Part shown: piece by piece, positions 29,218 to 36,332 of the stretch
Numbering within the stretch: position 1 is the first letter of the stretch
Layout: every line of letters begins with the position of its first letter
From: JAXHUE01 sp034189655
GTDB lineage: Bacteria; Chloroflexota; Dehalococcoidia; E44-bin15
NCBI GenBank assembly: GCA_034189655.1
Contig: JAXHUE010000017.1
Coordinates: 1-37,847 of the forward strand
DNA: 37,847 nucleotides
Direction: 5' to 3'
Program-made: the position numbers and the translations under genes
The notes under the pieces: generated by a model
What the model saw: only the letters and a program-made list of their open reading frames with translations
The model's database searches: none
Told to the model about the DNA's origin: nothing

Positions 29218-30147
29218 GTGATGGACACCGAGGGCACCATCGACCGCTTCCGCGGCTGCCTGGTGGGCCTCGCCGTGGGCGACGCACTGGGGGCACCAGT
29301 CGAGGGCCTCCCCGCCGCCGAGATCAGCGAGCGCTACGGCTGGCTCGACCAGCTCGTGGGCGGGGGCTGGCTGGGCCTGCGGCCTGGGGAGTGGACCGAC
29401 GATACCGCCATGATGCTGTGCATCGCCCGCAGCATAGTGGCCCGCGGCGGCTTCGACCCTGGTGACGTCGCCGCCCGCTTCCTTGCGTGGTTCCAGGAAG
29501 GGCCGCGGGGCATCGGGCGCACCACCTGGCTGGCCCTCGATGCCTTGAAGGGCGGGGCGACGTGGCGGGAGGCGGGCAGGTGGGCCCACTACGTGCTGGG
29601 GGGCCTCTCCGCGGGCAACGGCAGCATCATGCGCTGCGCCCCCGTCGCCCTCTTGAGCTGCCGCGACCAGGCCCGGCTCATCGCCCAGAGCATCGAGAGC
29701 TCGCTCATCACCCACTGGGACCCCCAGGCGTGCTGGGGGGCGGCGGCGCTCAACCTGGCCATCGCCCGTCTCTTGCTGGGGGAGGAAGGGCCGCTCATCG
29801 AGGCCGTCCGGCCCCTGGTCGAGGAGCCCCGCGTGGCGGCGGCGCTGGCCCAGGTGCCGGCCATGACCATGGCCGACATCGAGCCCTCTGCCTACTGCCT
29901 GGACACCTTGAAGGCGGCGCTGTGGTGCTTCCTCACCTCGTCGTCCTTCGAGGGGGCGGTGACCGCCGCGGTGAACCTGGGGGGCGACGCCGATACCACC
30001 GGCGCGGTGTGCGGTGCGCTGGCCGGGGCCGCCTACGGGCTGGGGGCGATACCCCAGAGGTGGCAGGCACCCCTGGTGGCCAGGGACGAGATGGTGGCCC
30101 TGGCCGACGACATATACCGGCTGGCCTTTGCCGGGCCTACATCTTGA
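29218..30147 (+). CDS. ADP-ribosylglycohydrolase family protein (DraG/ARH type)
   Basis: A 309-residue ADP-ribosyl(glyco)hydrolase, an all-helical dimagnesium enzyme that removes ADP-ribose from proteins or small molecules. Signatures are GCLVGLAVGDALGAPVEG near residue 13, EWTDDTAMML near 58 (metal ligands Thr-Asp-Asp), GNGSIMRCAPVAL near 133 and NLGGDADTTGAVCGALAGA near 252 (metal-binding Asp pair). Start is GTG 29218 or the next codon ATG 29221; with a leaderless mRNA either could be the first codon. The 3' end overlaps the convergent protease gene by 11 bases. No ADP-ribosyltransferase is visible nearby. Confidence 0.88.
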   Translation: MMDTEGTIDRFRGCLVGLAVGDALGAPVEGLPAAEISERYGWLDQLVGGGWLGLRPGEWTDDTAMMLCIARSIVARGGFDPGDVAARFLAWFQEGPRGIGRTTWLALDALKGGATWREAGRWAHYVLGGLSAGNGSIMRCAPVALLSCRDQARLIAQSIESSLITHWDPQACWGAAALNLAIARLLLGEEGPLIEAVRPLVEEPRVAAALAQVPAMTMADIEPSAYCLDTLKAALWCFLTSSSFEGAVTAAVNLGGDADTTGAVCGALAGAAYGLGAIPQRWQAPLVARDEMVALADDIYRLAFAGPTS

Positions 30148-31255
30148 GCTCGCTCAGGCGCTGGGCGAAGCGGACGATGGTATCGTGGTCCACGATGCCC
30201 AGCACCCGCCCCTCCTCGATCACCGCCGCCTGCTCCAGGCGCTCCTCCTCCATGCGCTCCAGCACGCTCACCGCATCGTCGTCGGGCCGCACCGTGGAGA
30301 GCTGCTCCACCGGGGTCATGGCCTGGGCCACGGAGGTGGTGAGCCACTCCTCGCGAGGCACCCTCCGTACCTGGCGCAGGGTGAGCATCCCCCTCACCCG
30401 CCCATCGTCGGCGACCAGGAAGCAGGGGCTGTGCGAGGTGAGCAGCACCCCCTGGGCCATCTCCCTCAAGGTGAGGTGCGGGGAGACGGCGGGACACTCC
30501 CGCGCCATCACGTCGCGGGCTGAAAACCCCTTCAAGGCGTGGCGCAGCCTCACCTGCTGGTAGGTGGCGCGGGTGGCGTTGTTTAAGAACCAGCCCAGGA
30601 ACAGGAACCACAGCCCGTCGAACCAGCCGCCGAGGAGGATGAACACGATGCCGCCGCCGAGGAACAGGAAGGAGACGCCGTAGCCGCCGTAGGTGGCGAT
30701 GCGGGTGGCCCGCATGTAGTCCCCCGTTATCATCCACACGATGGAGCGCAGCACGCGGCCGCCGTCCAGCGGGAAGCCGGGGATCATGTTGAAGACGGCG
30801 AGGAAGGCGTTGATGATGGCCAGCCACAGTGCCAGCGCCGCGACGTAGACGTTGATCCCGGCGATGAGCAGGTACAGCCCGTAGAAGAGGGCGGCTATCG
30901 CCAGGCTGGACAGGGGGCCCGCCGCCGCCATCCAGAGCTCCTGCTGGGGGCGCGTGGCCTCGCGGCCGACGTGGGCCACCCCGCCGAAGATGAACAGGGT
31001 GATGCTCTTGACCGGGATGCCCCCGGCCATGCTCACCAGGCTGTGCGAGAGCTCGTGGGCCAGCACCGAGGCGAAGAAGAGCAGCGAGGTGCCGATGCCT
31101 ATCACCCAGTACATGGCAGGGGGCCACGTGGCGTACTGGGTGGGGAAGTAGACGTAAGAAAGCGATACCGCGACCAGGATGAAGATGATGAACCAGCTAT
31201 AGTCCAGGCGAAAGGGTATGCCGAAGAGCGTGCCTATCTGGATCGACCTGCCCAT
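30137..31255 (-). CDS. Site-2-protease (M50) family zinc metalloprotease with CBS domains
   Basis: A 372-residue intramembrane metalloprotease of the SpoIVFB/Rip3-like group. The zinc site His67-Glu68-x-x-His71 (LAHELSHSLV) lies in a membrane helix, and Asp164 in GFPLDGGRVLRS is the third ligand. Hydrophobic segments occupy roughly residues 20-36, 48-66, 110-133, 136-157, 187-206 and 209-222. Residues about 245-365 form two CBS domains (ARDVMARECPAVSPHLTLRE; VAQAMTPVEQLSTVRPDDDA), which sense adenine nucleotides in related proteases. It would cleave a membrane-bound regulator, not identified here. ATG at 31255 has only a weak ribosome site. Confidence 0.9.
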   Translation of the reverse strand: MGRSIQIGTLFGIPFRLDYSWFIIFILVAVSLSYVYFPTQYATWPPAMYWVIGIGTSLLFFASVLAHELSHSLVSMAGGIPVKSITLFIFGGVAHVGREATRPQQELWMAAAGPLSSLAIAALFYGLYLLIAGINVYVAALALWLAIINAFLAVFNMIPGFPLDGGRVLRSIVWMITGDYMRATRIATYGGYGVSFLFLGGGIVFILLGGWFDGLWFLFLGWFLNNATRATYQQVRLRHALKGFSARDVMARECPAVSPHLTLREMAQGVLLTSHSPCFLVADDGRVRGMLTLRQVRRVPREEWLTTSVAQAMTPVEQLSTVRPDDDAVSVLERMEEERLEQAAVIEEGRVLGIVDHDTIVRFAQRLSELKM

Positions 31256-31299
31256 GCGCTATCTTTAACTCACTCTCTCTGGTAGTTCCTCTCCCTTCC

Positions 31300-31328
31300 A
31301 CATTACCCCATCGGCGGGGCGTAGTCAA
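31300..31328 (-). promoter_or_regulatory. Possible promoter of the M50 protease gene
   Basis: On the minus strand TTGACT (31323-31328), 17-base spacer, and a weak TAATGT -10 (31300-31305), between the speB stop and the protease start. No terminator is visible after speB, so read-through is also possible. Confidence 0.4.
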
Positions 31329-31388
31329 TCGGTGGGGGCCGTCGGGCATATGCCTGCTGTAGCGCCTGCCCGGTGGGCACGGGGCCTT

Positions 31389-32300
31389 TCACATGGGGGG
31401 GCGGTGGGGATGGGCACCTCGCTCCCGGTGCAGGGCGTAGCCGATGAGCTTGTAGGCCAGCCGGGCGGCGAGGTAGGCGCAGGCGTGCTGCCCCTCGGCG
31501 GGGCACAGCTCCACTACGTCGAACCCGACGATGAGCCGCTCGCCGGCGACGAGGCGCACGATGTCCAGCACCTGGTGCCAGCCCAGGCCCCCCGGCTCAG
31601 GGGTGCCCACCGCGGGCATGAGGGAGGGGTCGAAGACGTCCAGGTCTACGGTGATGTATACCTCGCCGCTTAAGGAGCGCACGATGGAAGAGAGCTCGCC
31701 CTGGGTCATCGGGGCGCCGCTGGCGATGAAGGGCTCTATCCCCTGCTGGGAGATGAAGTCGCGCTCCTCTATGCTCATGCTGCGGATGCCCACGGGCACG
31801 ATGGGGCAGCTCTCCACCACGCGGCGCATGACGCAGGCATGGCTGTAGGGGGTGCCCATGTACTCCGAGCGCAGGTCGGCGTGGGCGTCGAGCTGGAGCA
31901 CAGAGAGGCCGGGGTGGCGCTCGACGAGTGCGCGTACCGCGCCCACGGTGATGGAGTGCTCTCCCCCCAGCATGGCCACCAGCTTGTCCTGGGCGGCAAG
32001 CTCGCTCACCACGGCGCGGACGCGCTCGATGGTGGGCTCGGGGCCGGCGAAGGAGGGCTCCAGCTCGGGCAGGGTGTGAATGCCCACCAGGTAGGGCTCC
32101 CAGTCCAGCTCCAGGTCGTAGTGCTCCAGGTACTGGGAGGCATCGATGATGGCCATGGGGCCGTCGCGGGAGCCGCCGCGCCACTCGGTGGTGCTGTCGT
32201 AGGGGACGGGGAGGACGACGCAGCGGGCGCCCTCCAGCTCTCCGTACGGCGGGGGCACGGCGGCGAAGGTGAGCGGGGGGTGAAACAGCGAGCTGTCCAT
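31389..32300 (-). CDS. speB: Agmatinase / ureohydrolase
   Basis: A 303-residue arginase-fold ureohydrolase. All manganese-binding motifs are visible: GGEHS at 112-116, DAHADLR at 138-144, SHACVMRR with His154, DLDVFDPSLMPAVGTPEPGG from 219 and GLGWHQVLDIVR. It would hydrolyse agmatine to putrescine and urea, or aminopropylagmatine to spermidine in the alternative bacterial pathway. It is the last gene of the speD/deoxyhypusine-synthase-like/speB operon, 7 bases after the upstream stop. Family strong; the preferred substrate cannot be read from sequence. Confidence 0.9.
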   Translation of the reverse strand: MDSSLFHPPLTFAAVPPPYGELEGARCVVLPVPYDSTTEWRGGSRDGPMAIIDASQYLEHYDLELDWEPYLVGIHTLPELEPSFAGPEPTIERVRAVVSELAAQDKLVAMLGGEHSITVGAVRALVERHPGLSVLQLDAHADLRSEYMGTPYSHACVMRRVVESCPIVPVGIRSMSIEERDFISQQGIEPFIASGAPMTQGELSSIVRSLSGEVYITVDLDVFDPSLMPAVGTPEPGGLGWHQVLDIVRLVAGERLIVGFDVVELCPAEGQHACAYLAARLAYKLIGYALHRERGAHPHRPPM

Positions 32301-32307
32301 CTCTCTC

Positions 32308-33333
32308 CTAGCCTACGGCGAGCTCGGGCCCCAGGGTGAAGGTGGGCCTCGCCCTGTGCTCTATGGTGTCGGCGCAGCGCTCGGCCAGGGCGCTGGCCAT
32401 GATGGGCAGGGCGATGGTGGCATCGCAGTTCACCGTCGCAGTGGGTGCCTGAGGGGCGACCTTGCACCAGGAGCGGGCCTCCTCGAAGGTACACCCGGAG
32501 AGGCCCCCCCACTGCGGGGAGTCGGTGGTGACCTGGATGGCGTAGCGGTGCCCTTTGAGCTCTCTATCGAACAGGTCTCCGCAGAGCTGGGCCTGCTGGA
32601 TGAAGTTCTTGGGGGTGCCGCCGCCGACGAAGATGACGCCGCTGGCGCTGGCGGCGGTCACTATCTGCACCAGCTCCACGATGTCCTTCACCACGTCGAA
32701 GAGGAAGGGGACGCCCCGCTTCACCCGTGCACCGGCGAGCGCAGCGCCGAAGACGCTGTCGCCGGGGGCCGGGCAGTAGATGGGGACAGCGGCCGCGGCG
32801 CAGGCGGAGAGGATGCCCTGCTCCGCCCCCTGGTCGAGGAGGGCCTTCCCTATCAGGTAGTAGAACTCCTGGGTGGTATAGGCGCGGTCCCGCTCCAGGG
32901 TGGAGGCGAAGTCGATGACGAAGTCCTCGGTGGAGTCGAACTCCGGTGCCGAGGTGATGACGTCGTGGATGCGGTATATCCGCGAGGAGGCCAGCTCATC
33001 GTCGTCGACGCAGGGAGAGGTGTGCCAGTGGTGCCTGCCCAGGGACTCGTGGAGGTCGTGGAACAGGTTGGCGCCGGTGGAGACCAGGCAGTCGATGAAG
33101 CGGTGCTGGACGAGGTAGACTATGACCCCGCGCATGCCGGCGGGGACCATGGCCCCAGCGAGCCCGAAGAAGATGGTGACCTCCTCCGTTATCATCCGGG
33201 CCCAGATGTCCACGGCGCGGGACAGGCTTCGTGCCTGGAAGGAGGTCCCGCCCATGCCGGCAACCAGCTCGGAAATGGAGCTTCCGGGGGTCACAGAGAG
33301 AGGGGTTACCGGGGTATTGAATTTTCTCGTCAC
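32308..33333 (-). CDS. Deoxyhypusine-synthase-like protein, probable polyamine (homospermidine/spermidine-type) synthase
   Basis: A 341-residue NAD-dependent deoxyhypusine-synthase-family protein. Family features are SGANL-like VSTGANLFHDLHESLG near 85, CPAPGDSVFG near 187, VIFVGGGTPKNFIQQAQ near 233, TTDSPQWGGLSGCTF near 269, and EARSWCKV with Lys291 at the position of the catalytic lysine. The KHH segment of eukaryotic enzymes is PKN here. Bacteria lack the eIF5A substrate, and bacterial homologues transfer an aminobutyl group between polyamines. Start GTG at 33333 (VTRKFNTPVTPLSVTPG) with AAGGA upstream; the frame above it belongs to the overlapping speD region. It sits between speD and speB, replacing the missing spermidine synthase. 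Confidence 0.85.
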   Translation of the reverse strand: MTRKFNTPVTPLSVTPGSSISELVAGMGGTSFQARSLSRAVDIWARMITEEVTIFFGLAGAMVPAGMRGVIVYLVQHRFIDCLVSTGANLFHDLHESLGRHHWHTSPCVDDDELASSRIYRIHDVITSAPEFDSTEDFVIDFASTLERDRAYTTQEFYYLIGKALLDQGAEQGILSACAAAAVPIYCPAPGDSVFGAALAGARVKRGVPFLFDVVKDIVELVQIVTAASASGVIFVGGGTPKNFIQQAQLCGDLFDRELKGHRYAIQVTTDSPQWGGLSGCTFEEARSWCKVAPQAPTATVNCDATIALPIMASALAERCADTIEHRARPTFTLGPELAVG

Positions 33334-33358
33334 CGGCCATCCTTTGGCAGGGATAGTG

Positions 33359-33754
33359 CTAGGGCTCCGAGCGCAGCATATCCTCGGCGCGGTGCTGCGG
33401 GTGTGAGTATTCAAGTCCCCTGTTGAGCAGGTAGCTGCGGAGTTCAGAGAGCTGGAACCAGCCCTGGATATCCTTGAGCACCTGCTCAGGGTCGAAGTCC
33501 TTGCAGGAGAAGACATCGATGTTGATGTAGTTTCGCTCAGGGAAGGTATGGATGCTGATATGGCTCTCGGCGATGAGGACGAAGCCCGAAATCCCCCAAT
33601 CCTCGGGTTTTGAGCCTACGTAGCGATATACATGGGGGGGTGCCACCTTGTTCATCCCGATCTGCGCGGGATAGTGGTCCAGGAGCTGGTACATCAGCTC
33701 CTCACTTTCCAGCATACTCCTGTTGCCCCCAAAGCCGTCGACAATCAGGTGCAT
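33359..33754 (-). CDS. speD: S-adenosylmethionine-decarboxylase-family proenzyme (SpeD-type, pyruvoyl)
   Basis: A 131-residue prokaryotic SpeD. Self-cleavage between Glu63 and Ser64 in LIAESHISIHTFPE would make the pyruvoyl group; His69 and Cys84 (VFSCKDFD) are at the expected positions. It normally makes decarboxylated AdoMet, the aminopropyl donor for spermidine. The N-terminus reads MHLIVDGFGGN, lacking the usual Gly-Cys after the first strand. As no aminopropyltransferase is present in the operon, a changed specificity (arginine or ornithine decarboxylase, known for some SpeD homologues) is possible. ATG at 33754 with AAAGGGGG; a terminator-like element ends only 20 bases upstream. Confidence 0.87.
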   Translation of the reverse strand: MHLIVDGFGGNRSMLESEELMYQLLDHYPAQIGMNKVAPPHVYRYVGSKPEDWGISGFVLIAESHISIHTFPERNYINIDVFSCKDFDPEQVLKDIQGWFQLSELRSYLLNRGLEYSHPQHRAEDMLRSEP

Positions 33755-33774
33755 CTCTACCCCCTTTCTGTGAC

Positions 33775-33818
33775 AAAACAAAAACCCCCCCCCTTCGGCG
33801 GTCTCGCTTAAGAGGGGG
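33775..33818 (-). terminator. Terminator/attenuator in the speD leader
   Basis: On the minus strand CCCCCT (33813-33818) pairs with AGGGGG (33789-33794) and is followed by TTTTTGTTTT (33775-33784). The 3' arm lies within a run of nine G. An alternative pairing of GCGG with CCGC across the same 5' arm is possible. Because the T-run ends about 20 bases before the speD ATG, with no room for a promoter, it looks like an attenuator rather than a plain gene-end signal. Confidence 0.55.
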
Positions 33819-33877
33819 CCGCTCGAAGAGGGCTGGAGTTTCGTTATGTTGTCAAAGCTATATTCTAGCTGGGAGGC

Positions 33878-34072
33878 CTATGCATCCATCCGAGGGCTCT
33901 CGGTCAGCTTTCCCTCATACCACCTCTCGAGGTCGTCTTTTCTAATGCGGTAGGCCTTCCCGATCTTTGCCGCGGGCAGCTTGCGGTCGCGGCACCACCT
34001 CTGTACGGTGGGCTTACTCACCTTCAGGATTCTGGTCATCTCCTCCACGGACAATAATTCACCTTCGTCCAC
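33878..34072 (-). CDS. Small MerR/excisionase-type helix-turn-helix DNA-binding protein
   Basis: A 64-residue protein consisting of one winged helix-turn-helix of the excisionase/MerR-like class (LLSVEEMTRILKVSKPTVQR, then WCRDRKLPAAKIGKAYRIRK and DDLERWYEG). These small proteins bind operator DNA. No integrase or other phage gene is nearby, so a local regulator is more likely than a recombination directionality factor. Start GTG at 34072 (MDEGELLSVEE). A promoter at 34126-34154 and a perfect inverted repeat over the transcription start suggest autoregulation. It is the first reading frame upstream of the speD attenuator and may lie on the same transcript. Confidence 0.85.
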   Translation of the reverse strand: MDEGELLSVEEMTRILKVSKPTVQRWCRDRKLPAAKIGKAYRIRKDDLERWYEGKLTESPRMDA

Positions 34073-34110
34073 AAAGAACCAGTCCCCCCCTCAGGCGCCG
34101 TCTGCGCTCA

Positions 34111-34124
34111 CCTTAACTTTAAGG
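34111..34124. repeat. Inverted repeat CCTTAA-CT-TTAAGG at the helix-turn-helix gene start site, operator candidate
   Basis: A perfect 6-2-6 palindromic sequence that overlaps the predicted transcription start (about 34119) and abuts the -10 box. That is the usual place for an autorepressor operator. Confidence 0.5.
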
Positions 34125-34125
34125 G

Positions 34126-34154
34126 ATAATACCACACTTTAGCGCACAATGCAA
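34126..34154 (-). promoter_or_regulatory. Sigma-70-type promoter of the helix-turn-helix gene
   Basis: On the minus strand TTGCAT (34149-34154), 17-base spacer, TATTAT (34126-34131), 54 bases before the GTG at 34072. Confidence 0.75.
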
Positions 34155-34226
34155 TGTTTTGAGCCCCACCGGGGAGGGGTGCCGTTCCCACAATGTAGGG
34201 AGGAAAAGAGGAGGAAGAGAAAGCCC

Positions 34227-34326
34227 NNNNNNNNNNNNNNNNNNNNNNNNNNNNNNNNNNNNNNNNNNNNNNNNNNNNNNNNNNNNNNNNNNNNNNNNNN
34301 NNNNNNNNNNNNNNNNNNNNNNNNNN
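34227..34326. other. Assembly gap (100 N)
   Basis: Undetermined bases that remove the 3' end of cinA. The adjoining 34155-34226 is purine-rich and shows no gene. Confidence 0.95.
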
Positions 34327-35462
34327 GCGACCCGCACCTCCTGCCCGTCGTCTATAGCGATATAGGCTACGCCAGGGGGCTTGCCCTCCACTGGAGAAGG
34401 GCCGGCCACACCGGTCAAGCCCACGCCGATATCGGCGCCCAGGCCTTCTCTGGCAGCATGGGCCATGGCAGCGGCCACCTCAGCGCTCACAGTCCCGTGG
34501 GTGGCGATTAAGGCCGGGTCTACGCCGTGAGCGGTCTTGACCTCGCTTGCGTAGGCCACAATGCCCCCCTTGAAGTAGCTGGAGCTGCCGGGGACATCAG
34601 TGATCATGCTGGAGAGCAGGCCGCCAGTGCACGACTCCATGACGGCGAGCGAGAGCCCCTTCTCGGCGAGCAGTTGCCCCACGACGCCCTCCATGGTGTC
34701 CTCGTCGAGGCCCCACACGTTGTCCCCGATGAGGGAGCGCACGTCGGCCTCTCGTGTATCGACCAGGGCCTGGGCCTCCTCTAGGGTGTCTGCCTTGGCG
34801 GTGATGCGCAGGTGAATGCCGTCGGGCTTGGCATATACGGCAAGGCTGGGGTTGGGCGACGAGAGGTAGGGGCTCACCATCTCGTCCACTGCTGACTCGG
34901 CCATGAGCAGGGTCTTTAGCGTGCGCGAGAGGATGATGCCGTGCCCTAGCCGCGCCTTGAGCCGAGGCGAGACCTCTTTCTGCCACATGCGCTGCATCTC
35001 GCTGGGAGGGCCGGGCATAGCGATGAGCAGCTTGCCATCTCTCTCTACCCACCAGCCGGGGGCTGTGCCCCGGGGGTTGGGGATGGCAACGGCGGAGGGG
35101 ACGAGGGTGGCCTGCTTTATATTGCTCTCTGGCATGGTGAAGCCGCGGCCGGAGAAGAACTCCCGAAGCTCTCGCTCCAGGGTGGGGTCTACTCGAAGCT
35201 CCTCTCCTAGTACCTGGGCGATGGCCTCGCGGGTGAGGTCGTCTTCGGTAGGGCCTAGCCCGCCGGTGGTGAGCACGAGCTCGGAGCGAAGCCATGCTCT
35301 CTCTATGCTCTCAACGAGCCGGCCTAGATTGTCTCCTACCTGGGTCACCCACAGCAGGTCGATGCCCAGCACGGGGAGCTGGAAGGCCAGGTGCGAGGCA
35401 TTGGTGTCGGTGATCTGGCCGAGCAGGATCTCTGTCCCTATGGATAGTATCTCTGCCTTCAT
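34327..35462 (-). CDS. cinA: CinA: ADP-ribose pyrophosphatase-type domain plus nicotinamide-nucleotide amidase (3' end in gap)
   Basis: About 378 residues are visible of a protein usually about 415 long. The N-terminal MoaB-like domain has ILSIGTEILLGQITDTNASH and LTTGGLGPTEDDLTREAIA. The C-terminal PncC domain has LAVMESCTGGLLSSMITDVPG with the catalytic Ser, FKGGIVAYASEVKTAHGV and GLTGVAGPSPVEGKPPGVAY. The family hydrolyses ADP-ribose (N-terminal part) and deamidates nicotinamide mononucleotide in NAD recycling (C-terminal part). The ATG at 35462 overlaps the TGA that ends the thi4 frame (ATGA), placing it in the thiamine operon. That fits, because Thi4 consumes NAD. Confidence 0.9.
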
Positions 35463-36292
35463 TTTTTCGTAGCGAGCAGNNNNNNNNNNNNNNNNNNNNN
35501 NNNNNNNNNNNNNNNNNNNNNNNNNNNNNNNNNNNNNNNNNNNNNNNNNNNNNNNNNNNNNNNNNNNNNNNNNNNNNNNGGCCCCATCCGCGGCGAGCCG
35601 AATACGGCATTGGCGGCCATCCCGGCAACGATCAGGCCGGGATAGACCTCGCGCGTGTTCTCTACTATCGTGCGCTCGCCAACATCGGCCCACATGGACT
35701 TCTCTCCCATCACTCCCCCACTCTCGCTGGCAAGCCGAACTCCTAGCTTACGCGACGCAACGTGACATACCTCGCTATCGTGCCCGGTGGCATCTATCAC
35801 TAGCTTGGCCCGTATGGCCAGGGGGTCGACGTGCATCTTGGCCATGGTGGCAGCACTCCAGTTGAGCACCAGGCCCACTATCCGGTCACTCTCCCGTATC
35901 ATCACGTCTTCAACGCTCATCAGGTTGAATATCTTGGCCCCCGCCTTGATGCACCCGGAGCACAGGCTCGATACGGCCTCGAGGGCGTCGGCAGTGTAGT
36001 ACCCATCTCGATACTCGACCATCCTCACCCCGAACTCGTCGAGAACGGCCTTGCCCTCTTCTTGTACCACGATGCGGTTGAACATCATCCCCCCTCCAGG
36101 CATGCCACCTCCCACCCGCAGGTTCTTCTCGAATATCGCGGTCTTGGCTCCGCTACGGGCCAGGTAGTAGGCCGCGGCCATGCCGGCAGGCCCTGCCCCG
36201 GCAATGGCGACGTCCAGCTCCATGGCATCGAGAAACTCCGCCATGAAGGTCTCTACTATGGCCCGCGATATGGTGATGTCGTCTAGCTTCAC
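35459..36292 (-). CDS. thi4: Thiazole synthase Thi4-type (ADP-thiazole biosynthesis), interrupted by assembly gap
   Basis: FAD-like dinucleotide-binding protein of the Thi4/THI1 family, which makes the ADP-thiazole precursor of thiamine from NAD and glycine. Visible: LDVAIAGAGPAGMAAAYYLA near residue 26, FEKNLRVGGGMPGGGMMFNR near 54, VIDATGHDSEV near 165, ESGGVMGEKSMWADV and GLIVAGMAANAVFGSPRMG before the gap. After the gap the frame ends LLATKK-stop, overlapping cinA by ATGA. Plant Thi4 has a sulfur-donating Cys immediately before G-H-D; here it is Thr169. This points to the sulfide-using, multi-turnover type known from archaea. Start GTG at 36292 directly follows GGAGGAGAGAG. It lies 40 bases after thiC. 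Confidence 0.87.
   Translation of the reverse strand: MKLDDITISRAIVETFMAEFLDAMELDVAIAGAGPAGMAAAYYLARSGAKTAIFEKNLRVGGGMPGGGMMFNRIVVQEEGKAVLDEFGVRMVEYRDGYYTADALEAVSSLCSGCIKAGAKIFNLMSVEDVMIRESDRIVGLVLNWSAATMAKMHVDPLAIRAKLVIDATGHDSEVCHVASRKLGVRLASESGGVMGEKSMWADVGERTIVENTREVYPGLIVAGMAANAVFGSPRMGXXXXXXXXXXXXXXXXXXXXXXXXXXXXXXXXXXLLATKK
35480..35579. other. Assembly gap (100 N) inside thi4
   Basis: Undetermined bases near the 3' end of thi4. The frame is open on both sides, but since N runs are placeholders this does not prove the gap is a whole number of codons. Confidence 0.95.
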
Positions 36293-36332
36293 CTCTCTCC
36301 TCCTATCTCGGCGTTTCCCTCGCTCTGCTCCC

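Noticed and set aside
33850..33855. Perfect TTGACA (minus strand) as a speD promoter -35 box
   Set aside because: No acceptable -10 box lies 15-19 bases downstream; the sequence there is CCCTCT.
33878..34072. Excisionase call as a sign of a prophage or integrative element
   Set aside because: No integrase, attachment repeats, tRNA or phage genes are present; neighbours are housekeeping genes.
18221..35480. Shared TTTTTCGTAGCG next to two assembly gaps (about 18223 and 35464) as evidence of a dispersed repeat
   Set aside because: A 12-base match is expected many times by chance in 38 kb; the flanks diverge at once and one copy is coding sequence at the thi4/cinA junction.
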